This document shows positions 17,261 through 24,754 of a DNA stretch of 37,303 bases, piece after piece. The position numbers were made by a program, and so were the translations under genes. Below the pieces are notes generated by a model. It made no database searches. It saw only the letters and a list, made by a program, of their open reading frames with translations, and was not told the DNA's origin. The DNA is from a bacterium (GTDB lineage Bacteria > Tectomicrobia > Entotheonellia > Entotheonellales > Entotheonellaceae): NCBI GenBank assembly GCA_027294925.1, contig JAPULM010000251.1:1-37303 (forward strand), given 5' to 3'. Position 1 is the stretch's first letter. Every line of letters begins with the position of its first letter.

Positions 17261-17941
17261 GTGCAAATTGTATGTCCAGGCTGTCAGAAACAACTTCAGG
17301 TTGCCGATGACAAACTCCCAAAGGATCGCCAGGCACGTTTGACTTGTCCAGCATGCCAACAACGCTTCTCATTCGACCCAATGACGGCTGACGCATCTTC
17401 AAACCCTGACCCGGCAGAGGAACCTCAACCCAACGATTTAACCACCAAGGCGTCACTCACCGGCTGGTTTGCACAAACTGAAATCAAAGAGGCAGGCCCG
17501 CCCCCACGCGCGCTCATCTGTATGGACAATGCCACCTATCGTGACGCATGCTATGACATGCTGCCAGCCTTCGGTTTTAAAACCGTGCATGCGACCTCGA
17601 ACCAAGCCCAAGCGATGGCCTATCTAGCAGAGTATCCATATGAATTTGTCGTCCTCGATGCAAACTTTGACGGTAGTGCCCTAGAGGCCAACCCGGTTTT
17701 AGCTTGTGTGGTGCAACTCCCTATGGCCCAACGACGTTATATGTTTGCTGTGCTCTGCCTCCCTGACACCGTGACAGCAGATCCACTGATTTCCTATAGC
17801 CATAATGTCAATCTCATTGTTAATCCACCAGACCTTCTAACCCCTTCCTACCGTTTCATTCTCAGACAATGTCTTATGGAGCACAAACGCCTATACAGAA
17901 CCTACAGGGAGTTGCGGAAAAAAATGGGCAAAGACGTCTAA
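17261..17941 (+). CDS. zinc-ribbon protein with degenerate response-regulator receiver domain
   Basis: The 226-residue protein starts with a four-Cys zinc ribbon of the MJ0042 type: C5/C8 (CPGC) and C29/C32 (CPAC). A Pro/Asp-rich linker (40-80) follows, then a receiver-like domain (about 83-205). The receiver keeps an Asp at the phospho-acceptor position (D133 in VVLDANF) but only one acidic residue (D89) of the usual pair, and has Asn (N188) where the conserved Lys should be. Phosphorylation is therefore doubtful. Residues 206-226 are basic and helical. The GTG start has GGAG eight bases upstream. It trails the pilus ATPases by 23 bases, which suggests a regulator of pilus function, perhaps by protein contact. 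Confidence 0.65.
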   Translation: MQIVCPGCQKQLQVADDKLPKDRQARLTCPACQQRFSFDPMTADASSNPDPAEEPQPNDLTTKASLTGWFAQTEIKEAGPPPRALICMDNATYRDACYDMLPAFGFKTVHATSNQAQAMAYLAEYPYEFVVLDANFDGSALEANPVLACVVQLPMAQRRYMFAVLCLPDTVTADPLISYSHNVNLIVNPPDLLTPSYRFILRQCLMEHKRLYRTYRELRKKMGKDV

Positions 17942-18426
17942 TCCCCTGTAAAAACAAAATAATTCCGCATCTGACCCAGGACAATATGCGGAATATCTTG
18001 ACGCTCAACAACCGAGAAAATTCGTAAATTTGAGTAATTTTGAGTCACACGCCGAAACCGGTCAATGGCACAATTTTCTCCTATATGAATAACTGTATTA
18101 CGCCCCTCGGCAGCTGTAAAAAAGTCAACTACCTCTTCAAGATTGATGATTTGCATATCCGTGATTAACAACAAATCCGGCGTCGCCTCGGACGTCGTAC
18201 CCCGCGGTTCTTCGAGGTCACGTAAGCGCAGCGACGTTCTGCTGCCATAGTAAGCACATAACTCTTGATAAATGGCTTGGCGGTCCTTCGTAAAAGGAAG
18301 CACGGTTTTTTCGCCATGGTGTGCATCACTGAAATTATAAACAGCAATATCCACTTTCTGTGACAATCCTGGCAATAATTTTCCAAGACTGGTCCAAATA
18401 TCGATATCCTGTAAAGGATTCACCAT
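17938..18426 (-). CDS. VWA-domain protein lacking the first MIDAS motif (probable remnant)
   Basis: These 162 residues match the later two-thirds of a von Willebrand factor A domain: KVDIAVYNF, the metal-site Thr in GSRTSL, and PDLLLITDMQI with the metal-site Asp, then the terminal strands (NTVIHIG, LRIFSVV). The first metal-binding motif (D-x-S-x-S) should lie just before the start, but stops in all frames exclude it. The ATG at 18426 has no good ribosome binding site. The open fragments immediately upstream look like the missing N-terminal half, so I regard this as the 3' part of a broken gene that may or may not be translated. Its last four bases overlap the convergent zinc-ribbon gene. 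Confidence 0.55.
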   Translation of the reverse strand: MVNPLQDIDIWTSLGKLLPGLSQKVDIAVYNFSDAHHGEKTVLPFTKDRQAIYQELCAYYGSRTSLRLRDLEEPRGTTSEATPDLLLITDMQIINLEEVVDFFTAAEGRNTVIHIGENCAIDRFRRVTQNYSNLRIFSVVERQDIPHIVLGQMRNYFVFTGD

Positions 18427-18428
18427 AC

Positions 18429-18920
18429 CTATTCCAATCCCAAATCACGCTGGATCTCGGCATATAAGGGATGATCGCCTTGAGGTAGCATCAAGCGTTC
18501 ACCGTCTTTCATACGCGCAGCAGTATGCAACGCCTGCATCATGTTATGTCGCTATTCATGGAAACGGCGAAATATCGCCATTGTTGCCTGTCGTGCGGCA
18601 TGCAATGGCAAAGATTCATGGCGATCTTCACCACATACTTTCCCTAAGCGCTTCTGGCCATACTTACAACAAAAAGAAAACTCCGCTAACACCATGCGCA
18701 AAAAGGGACTGGTAGCCAAATCAACTCTGAGAGCCGCCATGTCTTGCCGCACTGCTTGCCGTTCTCGCCGGCTCATCGCTGATGCGCTACAACGCTCTCG
18801 TAAAACCCGCCCGTACAGGCAATTGCGCTGCCTCCAAGGGTTGCTTGTGTTCATCTGTATCAGGATTTCGTAATACCGCAAAAAATACCGCTTCACTTGA
18901 CACGTGGCGTAAAACAGCAT
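18429..18920 (-). pseudogene. 5' part of a broken VWA-type gene
   Basis: One minus-strand frame runs from 18920 to a TAG at 18552-18554, then continues without another stop from 18551 to a TAG at 18429-18431. Joined, it reads as one continuous helical protein: MAIFRRFHE, stop, RHNMMQALHTAARMKDGERL ... EIQRDLGLE. A TGG-to-TAG change at the first stop would explain the break. The VWA-like open frame starts three bases beyond the second stop in another phase. No fragment has a good ribosome binding site. I infer a decaying gene that once encoded a helical N-terminal region plus VWA domain. Confidence 0.45.
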
Positions 18921-18951
18921 CGGTTAGGAGGTAAACGAGGCCGTAATAGAG

Positions 18952-18982
18952 TGTGCCTCACACATTCGTATGTGAGGTCACA
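18952..18982. repeat. inverted repeat (hairpin-forming)
   Basis: CCTCACA and TGTGAGG pair perfectly around an eight-base loop. TGTG and CACA extend the stem outside a one-base bulge. No T-run follows on either strand, so it is not a clear terminator. It lies in the 290-base gap between the phosphatase gene and the broken VWA gene; I see nothing else in that gap. Confidence 0.45.
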
Positions 18983-19210
18983 TTCTCCCAACCAGAAATT
19001 CAAGCCATTATGTTGCCTAGGACTCGGCAAGATGGCATTTAGGAAGTTGAAAGCTTGTTGGACTGTAACGGTACAAGCTTCGCATGCACTTGATGTCCTG
19101 CCGATCCTCGTATAAGACGTGAATGAATGGGTAGATATAACGATCATCACGGAAGGAATTAAAGTAAATAAAGACTGATCTCTCGAGTAAAAGCAAATCA
19201 AGTTTGATTG

Positions 19211-20029
19211 CTAGCATAGAAGACGAGCAATCAAAACGGTTACGTTGTCTCCGCCGCCGGCCGTATTAGCCGCATCAACTAGACGCTGACAACGTGTATT
19301 CTCTTGTTTCTCATCACTTAAAATAGCTTCGATCTCTTTATCACTAACAAAAGACGTAAGGCCATCCGAACATAGTAAAACACAATCCCCACCCCGAAAT
19401 CTAAAGCTGCGCACATCAGGCTGCACTTTTTTATTTTGTCCCATTGCCTGCAGTACAACATTGCGGTCAGGATGTATTTTGGCCTCTTCGTCGGTTAGCA
19501 TCCCTTTCTTCTGGAGGAGATTAATCATCGTTTGGTCCTCCGTTAACCTCTTAAGCTTGCCGCTCGTGTAACAATAGGCACGACTATCGCCAACTTGCGC
19601 AACCGTTATCTTGTCACATCCAACATGCATTGCTGTCAGCGTGGAACTCATCCCACGCGTGCGGGGTTGTTCTTCCTGGCGTAGACAGATATCACGATGG
19701 GCAGTTTTAATTGCGATAACAAGCTGCTGAGTCGGCGAGAACTCGGGATTGTCAGCCTCAAACAGGGTCTTCGTCACCGTGTCTATTGCCATCTGACTAG
19801 CAACCTCTCCAGCCTCATGACCGCCAAGACCGTCTGCTACCGCCAGTAAGGTACCACGCAGACCAATCTCATGATACACCATACGCGAAATCACTCGATT
19901 ATCCTCGACTCCAAGCATCTTTCGCGTAAGGTCAGCTACTACAAAACGATCCTCGTTGTTGGTTCGTTTTAGACCCATATCGGATATTCCGAAAAAGACT
20001 AGCTTGGTTGTCCTATTGTTCTCGCTCAT
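19211..20029 (-). CDS. PPM/PP2C-type Ser/Thr protein phosphatase
   Basis: This cytosolic Mn/Mg-dependent phosphatase removes phosphate from Ser/Thr. The 272-residue length is that of a bare catalytic domain. Metal ligands and motifs are complete: GLKRTNNED with D27, LLAVADGLGGHEAG with D66, GMSSTLTA (126-133), AQVGDSRAY (144-152), LLCSDGLTSFVSD with D222, and GGGDNVTVL with D261. No membrane segment or extra domain is seen. It lies 76 bases downstream of the kinase gene on the same strand, so it is probably co-transcribed and reverses that kinase's phosphorylation. The ribosome binding site is weak (AGGCGGA at long spacing). Confidence 0.92.
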   Translation of the reverse strand: MSENNRTTKLVFFGISDMGLKRTNNEDRFVVADLTRKMLGVEDNRVISRMVYHEIGLRGTLLAVADGLGGHEAGEVASQMAIDTVTKTLFEADNPEFSPTQQLVIAIKTAHRDICLRQEEQPRTRGMSSTLTAMHVGCDKITVAQVGDSRAYCYTSGKLKRLTEDQTMINLLQKKGMLTDEEAKIHPDRNVVLQAMGQNKKVQPDVRSFRFRGGDCVLLCSDGLTSFVSDKEIEAILSDEKQENTRCQRLVDAANTAGGGDNVTVLIARLLC

Positions 20030-20105
20030 GATTGCTTGTTCCGCCTAGCGTACGTTCTACCCCTGTCTAATATCAATCCAAAGAAAAGCAATAGAGGCGG
20101 CCTCT

Positions 20106-22496
20106 TTACTGCTTTTGCCTCGCAAACTCTACAAGACCTTTACGTAATTCTTCTGAGCTTTGAAAACGCTGCTCAGGGTCTATCGCCATCGCTTTCAGAA
20201 TAATCGCCTCTAATTCTGAGGCCATATCTGGGTTGACTTGCCGTGGAGGAACCGGATTGCCCTCGACATGCTGAAACAAAACAGCCATATCCTCACCAAC
20301 ATAAGGCGGTTTCCCGGTAAACATCTCGTACATAATAACGCCGAGACTATAAATGTCAGTACGTGCATCAATCTTTCGACTCCGTACTTGCTCCGGCGCC
20401 ATATAGGTCGGCGTTCCCAAAACAGTCCCAATTCGGGTTAAACGCGTACTCATATCGCTAGTCACTGCCGCCACCCCAAAATCGACAATTTTAACCACCC
20501 TGTTCTCATCGATCAGAATGTTTGGCGGTTTCATATCTCTATGGACAACATCTGCTTGATGCGCCGCGGCAATACCTCGGCATATTTCCCATACGATCTT
20601 AATCCCATGGTTAACGTTTAGAGGCTGCCCGCCCCGCAATTCATCAGCCAAATTGTGGCTGCAAAAATACTCCATCGAAATCGCATAGGCCGATCCCAAT
20701 GTAATGAAGTCATAAATACGGACGACATTCTCATGCGTAACCTTCCGAGCATAGCGGAGTTCATGAATAAACCGCTTAATCATACCATCGTCTAGCGCTA
20801 TTTTCGGATCTAGAATTTTTAATATCACTTCCTCATGCACCACCGTATCCTCTACAAGGAATACGGTGCTAAAGCCACCCTGCCCCACACGACGCATCAC
20901 CCGATAGCGGTCCGCAAGCATAACGCCTTCTTTTAAATTGGTGACATCCAGATTCTCTCCGTTCTGCCTTTCTGCATTGGTAGTAGGAAGCGACGTTTGA
21001 GATGCAGGCGTATTATCGCCACTAGACGTCCCATTATGAGACGGCTCGTCGTTAGACCCCGCATCAGTCCCCGATATATTTTTCAACGAGCGCTGCGGCA
21101 TCACTCTCGCACCAAATCGTTTAATGATCGAGGTTGCCATCTTATTGGCAAGAACCTTAAGTTCACCGGTAGAACTATCACGCACCGACATGACAGCGTG
21201 TAATACATCCTGCGCACAGCCTTCATCTGTTAAAACGGCAACAGCGCGTAGAGCTTCACGCTTAATACTTTCATCTGGATTATCAAATTGAGCGAGAAGA
21301 GGTTGAATAGCTTGTGCATCACCGAGGGAAACAAGAGCGCGAATGGCAATGAATGTGGCTTCAATATCATTGCCCTCAAGCATACCAACAAATACGGGTA
21401 TGGCACGCTTATCACCCAATGCGGTTAAAGCGTCCACGGCACGCTCTCTGATCTCCTTATCCTTCAAGGCACGTACCAGAGAACCAAATGCCTGCTCGTC
21501 CTTCACCGTATGAAGGATCTCGAATGCACATTGGCGGATAAACGAATCCTCTTCCTTAAGCAAAGACAGCACCGTTCCGACAATCTTGGTGCCCCCATAA
21601 GCGCCAAATGCGTCGGCCACCCGTACGGTTACCCACCAATCTTGGTCTTTAAGGGTGCTTAAAAATTCCTTCAGAATCTCAGTGTCACCGACAATTCCTA
21701 GGCCCTCAACAGCTTGCCGCCGTACATCCTCTGACCCATCCTGAAGACATTCGAGCAGCACGTCAACCGCCTTAGCCCTCAACATCTCGTCTGGATCACG
21801 GAGCATTTGACACAACGGGCCGACGTCAAATGGCAAACCCAATGCAATAAGACTTTCGAGGGCTGCCATACGAACTTCAAGATGAGAATCGTCTAAAAGA
21901 CGAGATAAAGCATCACGTACAGCTTCCGTCTTAAACCGGGACAGTATGCGGGTCAGGTGAAGACGAATAGCCCAATCCTCAGTCCGAAGATGCTGGATAA
22001 ACTCCGGCACCATTTCCTCAGTTGCCACCTGGCTAATCAAACGCAGAATAACATTCCGCTCGTCTTTACCAACAACATTAATCAAACGCAAAAGAGGATC
22101 AGGGCGCAGCCGGTCTCGTTGGGCAACAAGTATCTTTTCCAGATGCTCTCGTGACACTCTGGCATTCGTGAATAAACTCAACAATCGATGCGGATCGTAT
22201 TTATTTGATCGCGCAAGTGTATCCACGACACCAGAAATCACCCGAGGTGGGGTGCCGTTATTTAGCGCATTAATGAACGTCGGTAGAGTCTCACCGTTAA
22301 CCAAAGCAATAAGTACACTTACAATGTTTTCACGATTTCGACTAACGCTAAGCGCCTCAAGCAATTTCGGAACGGTCGTAGGGCCAATGCGTTTCAGCTT
22401 ATCAGCGGCCTGCACAACTTCCGAACCGGTTGCCGTTCGAGACGTCACAAGCGTATCTATCGCTTTCTTTATTTTATAGTTGTCGAGTAGACCCAT
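20106..22496 (-). CDS. HEAT-repeat Ser/Thr protein kinase
   Basis: The 796-residue protein has about a dozen HEAT/armadillo-like helical repeats at roughly 30-460 (for example AVRDALSRLLDDSHLEVRMAAL split over two helices). A Ser/Thr/Asn-rich linker follows (465-515), then a Hanks-type kinase domain (530-790). Kinase motifs are complete: Gly loop GQGGFSTV (538-545), Lys K560, HRDMKPPN with D654, DFG at 672-674, and APE at 700-702. No transmembrane segment is seen, so it is cytoplasmic. HEAT repeats usually bind proteins and may recruit substrates or regulate the kinase. In most bacterial kinases the catalytic domain comes first, so this order is unusual. It precedes the PP2C phosphatase gene. 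Confidence 0.92.
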   Translation of the reverse strand: MGLLDNYKIKKAIDTLVTSRTATGSEVVQAADKLKRIGPTTVPKLLEALSVSRNRENIVSVLIALVNGETLPTFINALNNGTPPRVISGVVDTLARSNKYDPHRLLSLFTNARVSREHLEKILVAQRDRLRPDPLLRLINVVGKDERNVILRLISQVATEEMVPEFIQHLRTEDWAIRLHLTRILSRFKTEAVRDALSRLLDDSHLEVRMAALESLIALGLPFDVGPLCQMLRDPDEMLRAKAVDVLLECLQDGSEDVRRQAVEGLGIVGDTEILKEFLSTLKDQDWWVTVRVADAFGAYGGTKIVGTVLSLLKEEDSFIRQCAFEILHTVKDEQAFGSLVRALKDKEIRERAVDALTALGDKRAIPVFVGMLEGNDIEATFIAIRALVSLGDAQAIQPLLAQFDNPDESIKREALRAVAVLTDEGCAQDVLHAVMSVRDSSTGELKVLANKMATSIIKRFGARVMPQRSLKNISGTDAGSNDEPSHNGTSSGDNTPASQTSLPTTNAERQNGENLDVTNLKEGVMLADRYRVMRRVGQGGFSTVFLVEDTVVHEEVILKILDPKIALDDGMIKRFIHELRYARKVTHENVVRIYDFITLGSAYAISMEYFCSHNLADELRGGQPLNVNHGIKIVWEICRGIAAAHQADVVHRDMKPPNILIDENRVVKIVDFGVAAVTSDMSTRLTRIGTVLGTPTYMAPEQVRSRKIDARTDIYSLGVIMYEMFTGKPPYVGEDMAVLFQHVEGNPVPPRQVNPDMASELEAIILKAMAIDPEQRFQSSEELRKGLVEFARQKQ

Positions 22497-23151
22497 GTCT
22501 TGCCCTTACCTCTCAACCCTCATGAGAATGAAAACAATTCCGTCTGTTAATCGCATTGTGCTAGATTTGAGTTCAAATATGTGGATTGTGTATGACCTTT
22601 TCGCGAAAGTGACGCCTAATTAAAATTGGTAGTCTTGTAATGACATAATGACATAATGACATGATGTGAAGGGTATCTGGAAACGTCCAAAGTTTGGCCA
22701 GAAGAATTCGCGAAAATTCTGTACAATACCCGTCTTACGCGTTCCACAACACCGCTTGCTTCAAGCATAAATGCCCTACCTGATTAAACGTTATACATGC
22801 TTTGACAACCGATACAATTCGCGCCCGACAAATTCGGTTTCAATAAATTTTTAGTGCTGCAACACAGAGATATTTAGGACCGTGTCTTCTGCATATCGGC
22901 GTTTCTCAATCCGAACTTGAGTTGCAGAAAGACAAGTCTCATTTATGCTGTGGCGAGACAATCCGTCCAAGCTTCTACCGTGCAAAATTCGCCAGAGGCA
23001 AGATATGAGATAGAGACATAAACCGAGGAAACCTAAGCATAATCAGCTGCCTTACGAGCTTTTGGCATCTTTAGAGATCGTCCAGTTTTTAAGTCTTTTT
23101 TTTCTTTACACAATTTGAGAAGTCTGTGTCTCTATCAAGTTTCAGAACAGC
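22497..23151. other. long non-coding region upstream of the kinase gene
   Basis: About 650 bases hold no credible frame on either strand. The stretch is AT-rich, carries the AATGACAT tandem repeat, and has an eight-T run at 23096-23103 without a hairpin before it. It must contain the kinase promoter; I cannot identify one with confidence. Confidence 0.45.
22639..22662. repeat. three tandem copies of AATGACAT
   Basis: Three exact 8-base units stand head to tail, followed by a partial fourth (GATG). The array lies about 145 bases upstream of the kinase start. It could be a cluster of regulator sites or a simple slippage repeat. Confidence 0.75.
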
Positions 23152-23562
23152 TCAGGTTCCTGGGTTATACCCCAACAGCATTAGCCCCAACAACGCCACA
23201 GCAAAATAACTCGCCAGCACCACAGCGCCAGCATAGTCTTTGGCCAAGCGCTGCCCAAAGAACAAGCATAGTAAGGAGACCACTGACAACACGATGCCCC
23301 ACAAGGCCATAGCCACACCAGCGCCAATCAGAATTTGCACTACGCCGATAGCAGCCAGCGCACCAGCTACCGATTCTAGCACAGTAATGCCCCAAAACAT
23401 CGGCGATACCAAACCACGCAGAGGACTACTACCAAAGTGGCCAGTCAAAAATTCCAAATTGCCTTTACTGTCAATCCATTTATCAGCCGCCGATTGCAGA
23501 AATGCAATAGCAAAAAAGGCGGTGACTGCGAGACGCCCAAACCATAGAGCAAATGCGTCCAT
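23152..23562 (-). CDS. DoxX-like integral membrane protein
   Basis: This hydrophobic protein of 136 residues has about four membrane helices (near 8-26, 55-72, 76-100 and 110-132) and charged loops, the layout of the DoxX/DUF4870-like small membrane proteins. The pattern with an N-terminal RLAVTAFFAIAFLQSAADKW helix fits DoxX relatives, whose roles (redox or quinone-linked, or unknown) are poorly defined. The ATG at 23562 sits six bases after GGAGG; an ATG three bases earlier is too close to it. It is transcribed downstream of the LLM oxidoreductase with a 51-base gap, so the two may be co-expressed. Confidence 0.65.
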   Translation of the reverse strand: MDAFALWFGRLAVTAFFAIAFLQSAADKWIDSKGNLEFLTGHFGSSPLRGLVSPMFWGITVLESVAGALAAIGVVQILIGAGVAMALWGIVLSVVSLLCLFFGQRLAKDYAGAVVLASYFAVALLGLMLLGYNPGT

Positions 23563-23613
23563 CATGATCCTCCAGTTCCATTCACACGTTAGAGAAAGAC
23601 ACCAGAAAACGTA

Positions 23614-24558
23614 TCACGTACGCACGCCAGGCATAACATCCTGCGCAAAACGCTCCATCACGCGCCGCATGTCGGCGACGTCTAGTGTGACTACATCGAA
23701 GATCATATGGCTGACGCCACACGCCGCATAACAGCCGATATCATCTTGAATGGCAGACACGCTGCCGCTCAGCAGCTGTCGTGCGGTGCCCCCGACATCA
23801 GAAAAAAAAAGCGGCGCTCGAAACGAAATGGTAATATCCTGCGGATTACGTCCCGCTTTATCGGCCTCCTCATATAACCGCGTCACTGAGGTCTGCATCT
23901 CATCCGGCAGCAAATTCGCCGGTGGCCTCAGGCCAATGGGATGCCAGCCGTCGCCCAACCGCGCGGCGCGTCGAATAGCCGGTGCTGTATGGCCACCGAT
24001 CCAGATTGGCGGGTAGGGCTGACGTACCGGTTTGGGGGCAAAGCCAATGTCGGCAAACCGAACATGCTGCCCCTCAAAATATGGCTGATCGCTACTCCAA
24101 AGTTCCCGAAAGGCCTGGATATACTCATCACTCACCACCCCACGCTGACCGTACGTATCGAGACCTAGGGCAACAAATTCTTCTTCCATCCAGCCCACCC
24201 CCACGCCCAGAATCACACGACCATTGGAAAGCGCATCGAGAGTCGCCACCATTTTTGCCGTTAGCAGCACATTGCGATAGGGTAAAATGAGCACACTGGT
24301 GCCAAGCTGCACACGCTCGGTGCAACCGGCCAAAAAGGACAAGGCAGTCAACGGCTCGAAATAGGTCTGGTCTGGAGCAGTTTGAAACTGTCCTTGGGGA
24401 TCATAGGGATAGAAGGAATCAATGCGCCGCGGTACGATGATATGATCACTCACCCAGATCGAATCCAGGCCAATCGCCTCGGCATGTTGCGCGAGGGTTC
24501 GCAAATTTTGCATGGTAGCAACCGGCCCACGACTGGGTAGGCTAACGCCGAATTCCAT
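23614..24558 (-). CDS. LLM-class (F420- or flavin-dependent) oxidoreductase
   Basis: This 314-residue enzyme has the bacterial luciferase-like TIM barrel. Landmarks are MEFGVSLPSRG at the start, IGLDSIWVSDHIIVP, VQLGTSVLILPYRNV, GRVILGVGVGWMEEEF, KPVRQPYPPIWIGGHTAPAIRRAAR, and a C-terminal VMPGVR. Members use F420H2 or FMNH2 to reduce or oxygenate diverse substrates; this subgroup is usually annotated as F420-dependent without a known substrate. ATG 24558 has AAGGAG six bases upstream; the frame extends 42 codons further with no coding character. It is a paralogue of the 33812-34729 gene with similar motifs throughout. It is divergent from glcD. Confidence 0.88.
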   Translation of the reverse strand: MEFGVSLPSRGPVATMQNLRTLAQHAEAIGLDSIWVSDHIIVPRRIDSFYPYDPQGQFQTAPDQTYFEPLTALSFLAGCTERVQLGTSVLILPYRNVLLTAKMVATLDALSNGRVILGVGVGWMEEEFVALGLDTYGQRGVVSDEYIQAFRELWSSDQPYFEGQHVRFADIGFAPKPVRQPYPPIWIGGHTAPAIRRAARLGDGWHPIGLRPPANLLPDEMQTSVTRLYEEADKAGRNPQDITISFRAPLFFSDVGGTARQLLSGSVSAIQDDIGCYAACGVSHMIFDVVTLDVADMRRVMERFAQDVMPGVRT

Positions 24559-24659
24559 CAGAGGCTCCTTATTTTTAAGGAAAGCATCGTCATTCAGGTC
24601 TACAGATCGGGGGAAGACTGAGGACGTTGTATCAGATCTCCACGGGTAGAGCAAGCGCC

Positions 24660-24696
24660 GTGTAGAGCTTGTCGCAAGCCGCAAAGTCGGCTACAC
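24660..24696 (+). promoter_or_regulatory. possible branched RNA leader element upstream of glcD
   Basis: GTGTAG (24660-24665) pairs with CTACAC (24691-24696). Inside are a perfect five-base hairpin, GCTTG-TCG-CAAGC (24667-24679), and a small CCG/CGG hairpin (about 79-90 of the same hundred). Together they could fold as a three-way junction. It ends 58 bases before the glcD ATG and may lie in the leader. It could also be a protein-binding dyad or chance. Confidence 0.3.
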
Positions 24697-24725
24697 TCGA
24701 ACCGGTCCCAGCACATAACCCAAGT

Positions 24726-24735
24726 ACTCCGGAGT
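24726..24735. promoter_or_regulatory. palindrome just upstream of glcD
   Basis: ACTCCGGAGT is a perfect ten-base palindrome ending 19 bases before the glcD start. It could be an operator, but it is short enough to occur by chance. Confidence 0.25.
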
Positions 24736-24754
24736 CCGGCAAGAGGCAGAGCAC

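Noticed and set aside
18552..18554. Possible stop-codon recoding (TAG read through)
   Set aside because: No recoding signal or special tRNA is seen, and the VWA part is also out of phase and lacks a motif; decay is simpler.
22639..22662. CRISPR-like repeat
   Set aside because: The units are 8 bases with no spacers; it is a plain tandem repeat.
23096..23103. Eight-T run as a terminator
   Set aside because: No stem precedes it on the plus strand, and no plus-strand gene ends nearby.
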